Source of the DNA: Microbacterium sp. AZCO
GTDB taxonomy: Bacteria; Actinomycetota; Actinomycetes; Actinomycetales; Microbacteriaceae
Assembly: GCF_039614715.1 (NCBI RefSeq)
Contig: NZ_CP154857.1
Coordinates: 930,001 to 994,000, forward strand
Length of the DNA stretch: 64,000 bases
Direction of reading: 5' to 3'
Shown one piece after another: positions 20,452-28,292 of the stretch. The notes below the pieces were generated by a model. That model ran no database searches. It was not told where the DNA came from and worked only from the letters and a program-made list of their open reading frames with translations. How positions within the stretch are numbered: position 1 is the first letter of the stretch; the number at the start of each line of letters is the position of its first letter. Position numbers and translations under genes: made by a program.

Positions 20452-20551
20452 TGACGCGTGGGTGAACCTCCCGCGTGGGTTCTTCCGCGTGTCGGTGAGC
20501 GCCGATAGCGTGTGGTCCAACCGCACCCCCGCTCGCACCGAGGAGGATGTC

Positions 20552-21046
20552 ATGAGCGACGCAAGCGCAACTGCAGACACGATCGAGCCGCCGACGAAGA
20601 AGGTCGGGCTCGTCAAGGCCGCCGGCATCATCGGGATCGTGATCGGCGCGCTGCTGATCATCGTCGGCATCATCGCCTGGATCGGCGTCACAGCTCAGCT
20701 GACGGCCGAGAACATCACGATCCCCGATGACGCCGCAGCCTTCCAGGGGCAGCAGGTGACGGGTCCGTTCACCGCCTACGTGCAGGCCGACGTCATCAAC
20801 AAGCACGCGCTCGAGGCCTCGGGCGGCAAGACGTACGCCGAGCTCGACCAGGACGACCCGGTGCGCGCGACGGTCATGCAGGCCTCGTTCCTGCGGGCAT
20901 CGCTCTTCACGTCGGTCGTCGCGTACGGCGTGGCGCTCTTCGCCGTGGGCGTGGGCGTCATCGCGATCCTGTTCGGCTGGGCCATCCACCGACTCGCGAG
21001 CGTGCCCGTCGTCGTGAAGCGCTCCGCGCTCAGCGAGACCCGCTGA
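20552..21046 (+). CDS. Two-helix membrane protein, function unknown
   Basis: 164 residues. Hydrophobic segments lie at about residues 22-50 and 118-148. They are joined by an extracellular loop with ENITIPDDAAAFQGQQVTGPFTAYVQADVIN, and a short basic tail follows. Proteins of this type in the family are often mislabelled as LigA ring-opening dioxygenase, but no catalytic motif supports that. ATG 20552 follows a strong AGGAGGA site at 20541-20547; TAGCGT at 20506-20511 is a likely -10. Confidence 0.8.
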   Translation: MSDASATADTIEPPTKKVGLVKAAGIIGIVIGALLIIVGIIAWIGVTAQLTAENITIPDDAAAFQGQQVTGPFTAYVQADVINKHALEASGGKTYAELDQDDPVRATVMQASFLRASLFTSVVAYGVALFAVGVGVIAILFGWAIHRLASVPVVVKRSALSETR

Positions 21047-21072
21047 GTCGCGAGCGCGCGCTGCCGCACCGC

Positions 21073-22080
21073 ATGAATCCGCACGAGGCGCTCACCGAGA
21101 TCGCGACGCTCCTCGAGCGGGAGCGGGCGTCGCGGTACAAGTCGAAGGCGTTCCGTGCGGCCGCCGACGCCATCGCGGGACTCACGGACGACGAGCTTCG
21201 GGACGCCGCATCCCTCCGCCGCCGTAAGGGCGTCGGCGACTCGACCTTCGCGGTCATCCAGGAGGCACTGGCCGGGGACGTGCCGTCGTACCTCGTCGAC
21301 CTGCGCGAGCGCGCCGGCGTCGAGCGGACCTCGACGCTGCGCACCCTGCTGCGAGGAGACCTGCACAGCCACAGCGAGTGGTCGGACGGACTCACCTCGA
21401 TCGAGCTGATGGCGGCGGCCGGGCGCGCGCTGGGCCACGAGTACCTGGCGCTGACCGACCACTCGCCCCGTCTGCGCGTCGCCAACGGCCTGTCGCCGGA
21501 GCGACTGCGCGCACAGCGCGATCTCGTGGCGGCCGAGAGCGGCGACGGCTTCACCCTGCTGTGGGCGATCGAGGTCGACATCCTCGAGGACGGCGGACTC
21601 GATCAGGAGCCCGAGCTGCTCGATCAGCTCGACGTCGTCGTGGCGTCGGCGCATTCCAAGCTGCGCATGGAGCGCCGACCCATGACCCGGCGCCTCGTCG
21701 AGGCGGTCTCGGATCCGCGGGTCGACGTGCTCGGGCACGTGACCGGCCGCCTGGTCGAGGGCTCGCGCGGCACGCGGCCGCCCTCGACCTTCGAGCCGAC
21801 ACCCGTGTTCGAGGCGTGCGCGGCACACGGCGTCGCGGTCGAGATCAACTCCCGGCCCGAGCGCCAGGACCCGCCCGACGAGCTCATGACGCTGGCGCTC
21901 GAGCTGGGCTGCCTCTTCTCGATCGACTCCGACGCGCACGCGCCGGGGCAGCTCTCGCTCATCGACTACGGCGCCGAGCGGGCGGAGAGACTCGGCGTGC
22001 CTCCGGAGCGTATCGTCACGACATGGCCCCTCGCGCGCGTGCGAGAGTGGACGGCGACCCGGAAGGTGGACGCGTCATGA
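21073..22080 (+). CDS. PHP domain phosphoesterase with N-terminal HhH region
   Basis: Resembles the C-terminal part of PolX-type polymerases without the polymerase domain. Residues 1-95 form the helix-hairpin-helix region (FRAAADAIAGL, RRRKGVGDSTFAVI). The PHP metal site follows (DLHSHSEWSDG, LALTDHSPRL, VVVASAHSKLRM, DVLGHVTGRL, FSIDSDAHAP). Likely a metal-dependent phosphatase or nuclease; the substrate is unknown. The length is 335 residues. The downstream gene overlaps it by four bases (ATGA), suggesting coupled expression. Confidence 0.88.
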   Translation: MNPHEALTEIATLLERERASRYKSKAFRAAADAIAGLTDDELRDAASLRRRKGVGDSTFAVIQEALAGDVPSYLVDLRERAGVERTSTLRTLLRGDLHSHSEWSDGLTSIELMAAAGRALGHEYLALTDHSPRLRVANGLSPERLRAQRDLVAAESGDGFTLLWAIEVDILEDGGLDQEPELLDQLDVVVASAHSKLRMERRPMTRRLVEAVSDPRVDVLGHVTGRLVEGSRGTRPPSTFEPTPVFEACAAHGVAVEINSRPERQDPPDELMTLALELGCLFSIDSDAHAPGQLSLIDYGAERAERLGVPPERIVTTWPLARVREWTATRKVDAS

Positions 22081-22589
22081 CCTCTGATCGGCGAGACGAG
22101 CTCGTCCGGCGCAACGATGAGGAGTACGCGCAGCTCAAGGCGCTCGTCGCGGCGATGCGCGACGGCGGGCGGATCGACGAGGTCTTCGCGGGCGAGACTC
22201 GCGACCGCAACGTCCGCGACGTGCTCGCGCACCTCCTCGCCTGGCACCTGCTCCTGGAGGGCTGGTACGAGGAGGGCATGATCGGAGGCTCGCCCGCGAT
22301 CCCCGCCGACGGGTACACGTGGAAGCAGCTCGACGCGTTGAACGTCGTGCTCCGCGACCGGTGGCAGGACGCCGTCATCGACGACGTCGAGCGTCGCCTC
22401 GACCTCTCCCATGCCGGATTGCAGCGTCTCCTTGCGGCGCACTCCGACGAAGAGCTCTTCGACGCCGACGTCTACCCCTGGACCCGCGGGCTGCGCCTCG
22501 GCGAGTTCGGACTCGAGTGCGGGGGCAACCACTACGCCTGGGCGCGCACCACGATCACCGCCGGACTGCCCGACACGCAGCATCCGTAG
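22077..22589 (+). CDS. ClbS/DfsB family four-helix bundle protein
   Basis: The 170-residue protein matches the ClbS/DfsB (DinB-like) family: RNDEEYAQLKALV at the N-terminus, RDVLAHLLAWHLLLEGWYEEG, then GYTWKQLDALN and the C-terminal GNHYAWARTTI. ClbS itself protects colibactin producers by opening the reactive cyclopropane, but most family members have no known substrate, and no biosynthetic cluster is nearby. The ATG overlaps the upstream stop (ATGA). Confidence 0.85.
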   Translation: MTSDRRDELVRRNDEEYAQLKALVAAMRDGGRIDEVFAGETRDRNVRDVLAHLLAWHLLLEGWYEEGMIGGSPAIPADGYTWKQLDALNVVLRDRWQDAVIDDVERRLDLSHAGLQRLLAAHSDEELFDADVYPWTRGLRLGEFGLECGGNHYAWARTTITAGLPDTQHP

Positions 22590-22606
22590 CCCCCGACTCG
22601 GCGCGG

Positions 22607-22903
22607 TCAGCCGGCGGCGTTCGCCCGGATCACCTCGAGACGGGCGCGGTACTCGACCTCGTCGATGTCGCCCTTCGCGAAGCGCTCGGCGAGCGTGGCC
22701 TCGGCCTGGCGGGACGGGTTGAAACGGCCGCGGGGACCGTAGCCGTTCTCCTCCGCCGCGCGGCGCCAGCGGCGGCCGAAGATCGCGAAGAGCAGCACGA
22801 AGAAGAGGATCCAGAACAGCGGGATGAACAGGAACCACCAGCCGAAGCCCCACGGGCCGACGAAGTGGGTGGCCACCGTGGCGGCGGCGAGCGTTGCGGA
22901 CAT
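22607..22903 (-). CDS. Small SHOCT-domain membrane protein
   Basis: 98 residues: an N-terminal hydrophobic span (about 16-42, PWGFGWWFLFIPLFWILFFVLLF), then a charged stretch and a C-terminal SHOCT motif (LAERFAKGDIDEVEYRARLEVIR), a short domain that often mediates oligomerisation. ATG 22903 follows AGAGG. It lies just downstream of the two-component genes on the same strand, and its upstream region carries a palindrome like the one before the kinase gene, so it may be a target of that system. Confidence 0.85.
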   Translation of the reverse strand: MSATLAAATVATHFVGPWGFGWWFLFIPLFWILFFVLLFAIFGRRWRRAAEENGYGPRGRFNPSRQAEATLAERFAKGDIDEVEYRARLEVIRANAAG

Positions 22904-23005
22904 TTCAGACCTCTCGGGTTCGGGATGCCGGCGGCGCCGGCGATCGGACGTTCCGAGTCAAGCCGTGCGGCCTTCTCCGCGAATCCGCCGGGCGGAGTGG
23001 ATCGC

Positions 23006-23025
23006 GCTGCTCCCGGGGGAGTAGC
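23006..23025. promoter_or_regulatory. Palindromic box upstream of the SHOCT gene
   Basis: GCTGCTCCCGGGGGAGTAGC has nine-base arms with one mismatch and a two-base centre. It ends at the stop codon of the response regulator gene, about 100 bases upstream of the SHOCT start. Its core CTCCC-NN-GGGAG is the same as in the box before the kinase gene. Confidence 0.55.
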
Positions 23026-23694
23026 TCAGCCCGCGTTCCAGCCCGGGCGGACGAGGCCGTTCTCGTAGGCGAGCACGACGAGCTGCACGCGGTCGCGCGC
23101 GTGGAGCTTCTGCATGACCCGCGAGACGTGCGTCTTCGCCGTGAGCGGCGAGATGAAGAGGCGCTCCGCGATCTCCTCGTTCGTCAGCCCCTGGCCGACG
23201 AGCCGGAGCACCTCGGCCTCGCGCTCCGTCAGGTCGCCGAGGACGGCCGGGTCCGCGGCATCCCTCAGTCCATCGGCCGCCCGCTCGAGAAGGCGCCGCG
23301 TGATGCCGGGAGAGAGGAGCGCGTCGCCGGCCGCCACGACGCGGACGGCGCGGATGAGGTCGACGGGCTCGGTGTCCTTCACGAGGAATCCGCTCGCGCC
23401 CGCGCGGATCGCCCGGGCGACGTACTCGTCGAGCTCGAACGTCGTGACGATGACGACCTTCACCCCAGCCAGCGCGGGGTCGCGGGCGATCTCCTCCGTC
23501 GTCCAGAGTCCGTCGCCGTCGGGCATGCGGATGTCGAGCAGCGCGACGTCGACGGGCGTGCGGCGGATGATGGCGAGCAGCTCCTGCCCGCCGGACGCCT
23601 CGGCGACGACCTCGATATCGGGCTCCGAGTCGAGCAGGGCGCGGAACCCTGCGCGGACGAGCTGGTGGTCGTCGGCGAGCGCGACGCGGATCAC
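23026..23694 (-). CDS. LuxR/NarL-family response regulator
   Basis: DNA-binding partner of the adjacent kinase. The 222 residues comprise a receiver domain with acidic pocket Asp8/Asp9, phospho-acceptor Asp54 (VALLDIRMPDGDG) and conserved Lys (FLVKD), followed by a LuxR-type helix-turn-helix (LTEREAEVLRLVGQGLTNEEIAERLFISPLTAKTHV, about residues 155-190). The GTG at 23694 overlaps the kinase stop as GTGA, so the two are translationally coupled. It probably binds the CTCCC-NN-GGGAG palindromes. Confidence 0.93.
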   Translation of the reverse strand: MIRVALADDHQLVRAGFRALLDSEPDIEVVAEASGGQELLAIIRRTPVDVALLDIRMPDGDGLWTTEEIARDPALAGVKVVIVTTFELDEYVARAIRAGASGFLVKDTEPVDLIRAVRVVAAGDALLSPGITRRLLERAADGLRDAADPAVLGDLTEREAEVLRLVGQGLTNEEIAERLFISPLTAKTHVSRVMQKLHARDRVQLVVLAYENGLVRPGWNAG

Positions 23695-24860
23695 GAGACG
23701 CCTCGCCAGGGGAGCCGCGCCGTGACGACGGTGCCGGAGCGCTCGCCCGCGCGCACCTCGAGCGTGCCGCCGGCGAGGGACGCGCGCTCGCGCATGCCGC
23801 GGATGCCGCCGCCCTCGGTCGCGTCGGCGCCGGTGCCCGCGCCGTCGTCGGCGATGCGCACGACGAGCTCGCCGCCGACCCGCTCGAGCGTGACGGTGGC
23901 GATGGATGCCGCGGAGTGGCGCACGACGTTGGTGAGGGCCTCCTGCACGATGCGGTACGCCGTCGTCTGCACGGCGCCGGCCGGTGTCTCGGCGCCCAGC
24001 CGGTCGTCGAGCTCGACGACGAGGCCCAGCCCCGTGCGCTGGGCGACGAGTCGCGGCAGTTCGGCGAGCTGCGGCTGCGGCGTCAGCGGCGCGGTGGCGG
24101 GGGACCCGGAATCGGCGCCGCGCAGGAAGGAGAGGACCCCGCGCACCTCGTCGAGCCCCGTCGCGCTGAGGCTGCGGATGTTGGCGAGAGCCTCGCGGGC
24201 GCGCTCGGGCTCCCGGTCGAAGAGGTGCAGGCCCATGCCGGACTGCACCGAGATCTGGCTGAGCGAATGCGCGAGGACATCGTGGAGCTCGCGGGCGATG
24301 CGCGTGCGCTCGTCCTGCTCGAGCGTGCGCTGCCGCTCCGCGAGCTGCCGCCGGCGCTCGGCGCCGTGCTGCAGCCGGGCGCGGATGCCTTCGCCCATCG
24401 CGAAGAAGATGCCGAGGCCGAGCGTCGCGACGGCGATGCGGAAGGGATGCCACGCGACGCCGAGCATCCCGCTCGCGGTGACGGCGACGAGCCATCCGAC
24501 GCCCACCGAGATGAGCGCCCACAGCCGCGCTCCGCGCACGACGGCGCCGATGATCGCGAACGCGAGGGCGACGAACACGGGACCGACGTCGGGCGGGACG
24601 AACAGGTCGAGCGTCGTCAGCGCCGCCACGAGGGCGACGGTGACGCCGGGCCAGCGCCGCGCGCCGATGAGCGCGAGCGCCGAGGATGCCGCGAGCGCGA
24701 TGCTCAACAGCGCCGACGGCGCCGGAACGTGCTGCCACACCGACACGGCGATCGTCGCGGGCACCTGCACGACGAGCGCGACGACGACCGGGACCCACAG
24801 GGTCACGCCGGGCGGTGGGCGGAAGCGCGGCCAGTCCTCGTCCCACGCGTCTGCCGGCAT
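23691..24860 (-). CDS. Sensor histidine kinase (HisKA_3 type)
   Basis: Membrane sensor of a NarL-type two-component system. The 389 residues contain about five hydrophobic segments between residues 20 and 155 with very short loops, then a coiled region, the phospho-acceptor His193 in RIARELHDVLAHS and an ATPase domain (QEALTNVVRHS, ADDGAGTG, GGIRGMRERASLAGG). Short loops suggest it senses the membrane itself. ATG 24860 is chosen because a TAGCAT hexamer ends seven bases before it; the frame extends 26 codons further upstream. Confidence 0.92.
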   Translation of the reverse strand: MPADAWDEDWPRFRPPPGVTLWVPVVVALVVQVPATIAVSVWQHVPAPSALLSIALAASSALALIGARRWPGVTVALVAALTTLDLFVPPDVGPVFVALAFAIIGAVVRGARLWALISVGVGWLVAVTASGMLGVAWHPFRIAVATLGLGIFFAMGEGIRARLQHGAERRRQLAERQRTLEQDERTRIARELHDVLAHSLSQISVQSGMGLHLFDREPERAREALANIRSLSATGLDEVRGVLSFLRGADSGSPATAPLTPQPQLAELPRLVAQRTGLGLVVELDDRLGAETPAGAVQTTAYRIVQEALTNVVRHSAASIATVTLERVGGELVVRIADDGAGTGADATEGGGIRGMRERASLAGGTLEVRAGERSGTVVTARLPWRGVS

Positions 24861-24867
24861 GCGCTCG

Positions 24868-24873
24868 ATGCTA
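24868..24873 (-). promoter_or_regulatory. -10 hexamer of leaderless kinase-regulator promoter
   Basis: Reads TAGCAT on the minus strand, seven bases before ATG 24860. Confidence 0.6.
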
Positions 24874-24918
24874 CGCCGGGCGGCTGAGCGCTTCGTCTGC
24901 CCATCGAAGGGGGCCGGG

Positions 24919-24936
24919 GTACTCCCGCGGGAGTAC
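24919..24936. promoter_or_regulatory. Perfect 18-base palindrome upstream of the kinase gene
   Basis: GTACTCCCGCGGGAGTAC is fully self-complementary. It lies about 46-63 bases upstream of the inferred kinase transcription start, a position suited to activation by the response regulator. Confidence 0.65.
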
Positions 24937-24959
24937 ACGGGTTGGTTCCCCTGGCGAGG

Positions 24960-25883
24960 TCACACGGTGTCGAGGGCGTCGACGATGCGGTTCATGGCGG
25001 CGCCGAGGGCCCAGCGCTCCGCGAGCGCTGCCGCGTCCGCCTTGGCCTCGGGCGACAGCGGGCGCAGGCGGGTGTCGACCCGGGGGAGGTCGAGGTCCTT
25101 CACGACCGCGACGACCGTGGGCGCGACGGCGAGGTAGGGGAGCGCGGTCGTGATCTTCGTCGCGACGCCGGCGGTCATGCCCTGGCGAGCCTCGGCGGCG
25201 GCCACGATGCCCGCCAGGTCGCCGTGCGCCGCGAGCAGCGTCGCGGCGGACTTCTCGCCGATGCCCGCCACGCCCGGCAGGCCGTCGGAGGAGTCGCCGC
25301 GCAGCGTCGCGAAGTCGGCGTACTGGCTGGGCAGGACACCGTACTTCGTGACCACGGTCTGGTCGGTGACGATCTCGAGGTTGCTCATGCCGCGGGCCGT
25401 GTAGACGACGCGCACGTCGCGGCTGTCGTCGACCAGCTGGAAGAGATCGCGGTCGCCGGTCACGATGTCGACCGGGAGCGTCGCCGTCGTCGCGAGCGTG
25501 CCGATGACATCGTCGGCCTCGTGCTCGGGAGCGCCGATGATCGGGATGCCGACCGCGCCGAGCGTCTCGCGGATGATCGGCACCTGCACCTCGAGCGGAT
25601 CCGGCACGACCTCGATGTCGGGTCCGACCTCTACGACCTCGGCGACGCGATGCGTCTTGTACGTGGGGATGAGGTCGACCCGCCACTGCGGACGCCAGTC
25701 GTCGTCCCAGCACGCGACGAGATGCGTCGGACGATAGAGGGTCACGAGCTTCGTGATGATGTCGAGGAAGCCGCGGACGGCGTTGACGGGGGTTCCGTCC
25801 GGCGCCTTGACCGTGTCGGGCACGCCATAGAACGCGCGGAAGTAGAGCGACGCCGAGTCGAGGAGCATGAGGCGGTCGGGCAT
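24960..25883 (-). CDS. 5'-3' exonuclease (PolI N-terminal type)
   Basis: Stand-alone flap/5'-3' exonuclease of 307 residues, homologous to the N-terminal nuclease domain of DNA polymerase I. Metal-binding acidic clusters are present: LLDSASLYFRAF, CWDDDWR, APEHEADDVIG, DIVTGDRDLFQLV and the helix-hairpin-helix GDSSDGLPGVAGIGEKSAATLL. It would remove RNA primers or flaps. A CAGGAT hexamer (25895-25890) lies six bases before the ATG. It is not linked to polA here. Confidence 0.92.
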   Translation of the reverse strand: MPDRLMLLDSASLYFRAFYGVPDTVKAPDGTPVNAVRGFLDIITKLVTLYRPTHLVACWDDDWRPQWRVDLIPTYKTHRVAEVVEVGPDIEVVPDPLEVQVPIIRETLGAVGIPIIGAPEHEADDVIGTLATTATLPVDIVTGDRDLFQLVDDSRDVRVVYTARGMSNLEIVTDQTVVTKYGVLPSQYADFATLRGDSSDGLPGVAGIGEKSAATLLAAHGDLAGIVAAAEARQGMTAGVATKITTALPYLAVAPTVVAVVKDLDLPRVDTRLRPLSPEAKADAAALAERWALGAAMNRIVDALDTV

Positions 25884-25922
25884 GCGCTCATCCTGTCATG
25901 GGCCGCCGACGCGCCGCGGCGG

Positions 25923-26720
25923 TCAGCAGCCGGGGCCGGACGGGGTCTCGTCGCAGGAATGGGCAACGAGGGCGGTCTTGACCTCGACCACACGGATGTC
26001 GTAGCCGCCCGTCGTGGCCGAGACGAAGCCCGCCACGGGGCGCCAGCTGCCGCTGCCGAAGTCCACGGCGGCCGCGTAGCGGACGGTCACGCTCACGGGA
26101 TAGGTGCCGCGGTCGCGATAGACGTGGCTCGTCGCCGTGGGGGTGAACTGAGCCTGGCCGAGCCCGGACCAGGATGCCCCGCCCGTCGTGCTGCGAGATG
26201 TCGTGCCGTCGCCGTACTGGAAGTCGAACGCGACCGGAGTGAACCGCACGACGACATCGAAGTCGAACAGGCGACCCGCGATCTGCTGAGTGGATGCCGC
26301 CGCCACGAGGTTCGCCGGCATGCCGACGACGCCGAACCCGGCCGGCTCACCCGTCAGGGACGGTGCGGCGGGTCGGAAGGACGCGAGGTCGTCGAGCGTG
26401 ACGGTGGGGAGGACGCTCACCGTGTAGTTGCCGCGGCATCCGATGCTCGCGTCGCAGGCGGGTGGTGGTTCGGGGTCGGTGACCGTGCCGGGCGTCGCGT
26501 CTACGCGGTTGTTCCCGCGGGCGCCGCCGATGGCGTTCTTCGAGTTGTTGGAGTCGCCCGGTATGCGCATCGAACCACTGACGTCGACTTGCGTCCCGGA
26601 ATTGTTGGCGTCACAGTCCGACCCCCAAAGGCCCCCTGCGCCACAACGGTCGAACGAGTAGCCCGGACCACCCGAAAACACGAGAGCCAGGAGAAGCGTC
26701 GTCGCTGGGATCGCTAGCAA
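25923..26720 (-). CDS. Secreted PKD-domain-like protein, start uncertain
   Basis: A signal peptide (LAIPATTLLLALVFSGG) precedes a Cys- and Asn-rich region (RCGAGGLWGSDCDANNSGTQ). A PKD-like fold follows at about residues 165-225 (AFDFQYGDGTTS, TSHVYRDRGTYPVSVTVRY). Six cysteines suggest disulfides outside the cell. The best start is TTG at 26720 (265 residues), overlapping the lipoprotein stop by seven bases. No ribosome site is clear, so translation is probably coupled; an internal GTG 14 codons in would lose the signal. Base composition is lower in G+C than neighbouring genes. Confidence 0.65.
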   Translation of the reverse strand: MLAIPATTLLLALVFSGGPGYSFDRCGAGGLWGSDCDANNSGTQVDVSGSMRIPGDSNNSKNAIGGARGNNRVDATPGTVTDPEPPPACDASIGCRGNYTVSVLPTVTLDDLASFRPAAPSLTGEPAGFGVVGMPANLVAAASTQQIAGRLFDFDVVVRFTPVAFDFQYGDGTTSRSTTGGASWSGLGQAQFTPTATSHVYRDRGTYPVSVTVRYAAAVDFGSGSWRPVAGFVSATTGGYDIRVVEVKTALVAHSCDETPSGPGC

Positions 26721-27247
26721 GGTGGGTCCAGTTCGGCGCCCTGCGAATCGGCTACGAGGAAACCCGTTGGTGATTCCGCTTTCACCAACGTCACACGCGT
26801 CGATTGCGTGGCTGGACGATCATCGCTGACCTTCGAAACGCCGTCAGCATCGATAAGGGTGACCGTGGAAACGTCCACGCAGGCGGCGATTTCCACCTGG
26901 TCCAATTCCGGTGAGGCGCTCTCCTGATCGATACGAGAGATGCGTGATTCGCCGCCGACGACCCATCCGTCGGCGTGCATCTGGCTAAATGTCTTCCTAT
27001 CGGTCGCGTTTAAGTCGCCCGTCGTCCAGGCATACACGTCCTCGAACGTCTTCGGATCGCTCAGATCAACGCCATTCAGTGCGTCCACATATGCGCGATA
27101 CGTTCCCTCGGCCGCCGCGAACGCCTCCTTCTCGGACGAGAAGCCCGAAGACGGCGTGGGTTCGGCATCGGGCTGGGGGAGGCATCCACTCGTCGTGAGA
27201 CCCACGATCGCAAGGACCGCGGCGATCGCGACGAGACGAGACTTCAC
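26714..27247 (-). CDS. Lipoprotein with a DUF6318-like domain
   Basis: 177 residues. The signal MKSRLVAIAAVLAIVGLTTSGC has a lipobox with Cys22, so the protein is anchored outside the cell. Residues 40-110 (EAFAAAEGTYRAYVDALNGVDLSDPKTFEDVYAWTTGDLNA...) resemble domains seen in other Micrococcales lipoproteins, which I recall as DUF6318; the name is a recollection, not a search result. The GTG start is fixed by the signal. It is co-transcribed with the PKD-like gene, and both show lower G+C and unusual codon use. Confidence 0.7.
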   Translation of the reverse strand: MKSRLVAIAAVLAIVGLTTSGCLPQPDAEPTPSSGFSSEKEAFAAAEGTYRAYVDALNGVDLSDPKTFEDVYAWTTGDLNATDRKTFSQMHADGWVVGGESRISRIDQESASPELDQVEIAACVDVSTVTLIDADGVSKVSDDRPATQSTRVTLVKAESPTGFLVADSQGAELDPPC

Positions 27248-27285
27248 GCGACCACGGTAACCGGGACGGCTGGAGGGGCGCCGCG

Positions 27286-27294
27286 TTATCCACA
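27286..27294 (+). promoter_or_regulatory. Single consensus DnaA box
   Basis: TTATCCACA matches the bacterial DnaA-box consensus exactly. It is solitary in this intergenic region. Confidence 0.4.
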
Positions 27295-27296
27295 GC

Positions 27297-27314
27297 CGAT
27301 GCGTGCACGCATCG
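27297..27314. promoter_or_regulatory. Perfect 18-base palindrome between divergent genes
   Basis: CGATGCGTGCACGCATCG lies 50 bases upstream of the lipoprotein start and 73 bases upstream of the sialic-acid-like operon. Candidate operator for either direction. Confidence 0.5.
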
Positions 27315-27386
27315 TTCACCTGCGGGTCGAGTGCGAGATGCCTCCCGTCCGTCCGGCCGTCACCCGGCCGCCCCACCGTGGGGGAG

Positions 27387-28292
27387 ATGAGTCGGGATGC
27401 GGTGCTGGCGTGGGTGGAGTCTCCCCTCCAGCTCGTCGGCGCGGCCGAATGGGCCGCCGCCCACGATCGCGCCGTTCCCGTCGCCGGTCGTCTCACGACC
27501 CAGATGTCGGAGACGGCCGATGAGCTGATCGCGCGCGGCGCGCTCTTCGGCGCGACGGAGCCGTACCTCGGCATCCCCTGGAGGCTCCTCTCGCAGCACG
27601 GCCACTGGCTCGTCGGCGACGGGTTCTCCGGCCAGTTCCGCCTCGCGGTCAGCGTGCTGCGGCCGCGGTCCCTCACGTTCCTCGACGACGGCGCCAACAC
27701 GCTCGCCTTCGCCCGCGCGCTGCGCGGCGTCGGTCCGTACGCGCGTCCGGGCGTCGACGAGGGCCGGGTCACGACGCTCCTCGCCCCGATCGCGATCGAG
27801 CGCACGCTGCGCCGGGCACGCACGGGCCGGGTCGAGCTGTTCACGGCGTTCGACGTTCCCGAGTGCGGCGGCCTCGCCGACCTCGGCGTCGGAGTCCGGA
27901 CCCATCGCTTCGACTGGACGAGGGCGACCGCCCCGGATCGGCCCGACCTCGGCCCCCGCGTCGTCATGGGTAGTGCGAGGCCGGTCGACGGGCAGATGCC
28001 GCTCGCCGACTACCTCGACTGGGTGGCCGCTGTCGCTGAGGGCGGCCCCGCCACGTACCTGCCGCACCGACGCGAGCCCGAGTCGCAGCTGGCGGCCGTG
28101 CGAGGCATCCCGGATCTGACGATCTCGCCCGCGCGACTGCCCGCGGAGCTCGTGCTCGCGGGAGCGACGCGGCCGCTCGAGATCTTCACGCTGCCGTCGA
28201 GCACCGCCACGACGCTGCCCCTTGTGCTCGAGGAGACCGGATCGGTCATCCGCTCGACGCCCGGCCGCGAACGAAGAGGAGTGGCGTCGTGA
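27387..28292 (+). CDS. Sialyltransferase-like glycosyltransferase
   Basis: First gene of a nonulosonic-acid operon. The 301-residue protein is not closely familiar, but it has the three signatures shared by bacterial GT-B sialyltransferases: Asp-Asp-Gly at 100-102 (TFLDDGAN), a His motif near 227 (YLPHRREPE) and Ser-Ser at 271-272 (LPSSTATT). It opens with ESPLQLVGAAE, like GT52-type enzymes. It probably transfers the CMP-activated sugar made by the next genes onto a surface glycan. ATG 27387 follows GGGGAG. Family assignment is inference. Confidence 0.65.
   Translation: MSRDAVLAWVESPLQLVGAAEWAAAHDRAVPVAGRLTTQMSETADELIARGALFGATEPYLGIPWRLLSQHGHWLVGDGFSGQFRLAVSVLRPRSLTFLDDGANTLAFARALRGVGPYARPGVDEGRVTTLLAPIAIERTLRRARTGRVELFTAFDVPECGGLADLGVGVRTHRFDWTRATAPDRPDLGPRVVMGSARPVDGQMPLADYLDWVAAVAEGGPATYLPHRREPESQLAAVRGIPDLTISPARLPAELVLAGATRPLEIFTLPSSTATTLPLVLEETGSVIRSTPGRERRGVAS

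Noticed and set aside
20552..21046. LigA-type ring-opening dioxygenase
   Set aside because: The protein is a small two-helix membrane protein without metal-ligand or catalytic motifs.
22077..22589. ClbS-like gene as a sign of a colibactin-type cluster
   Set aside because: No polyketide or peptide synthetase genes are nearby, and the family is broad.
27286..27294. DnaA box as a replication origin
   Set aside because: Only one box, no AT-rich unwinding region, and no dnaA/dnaN neighbours.
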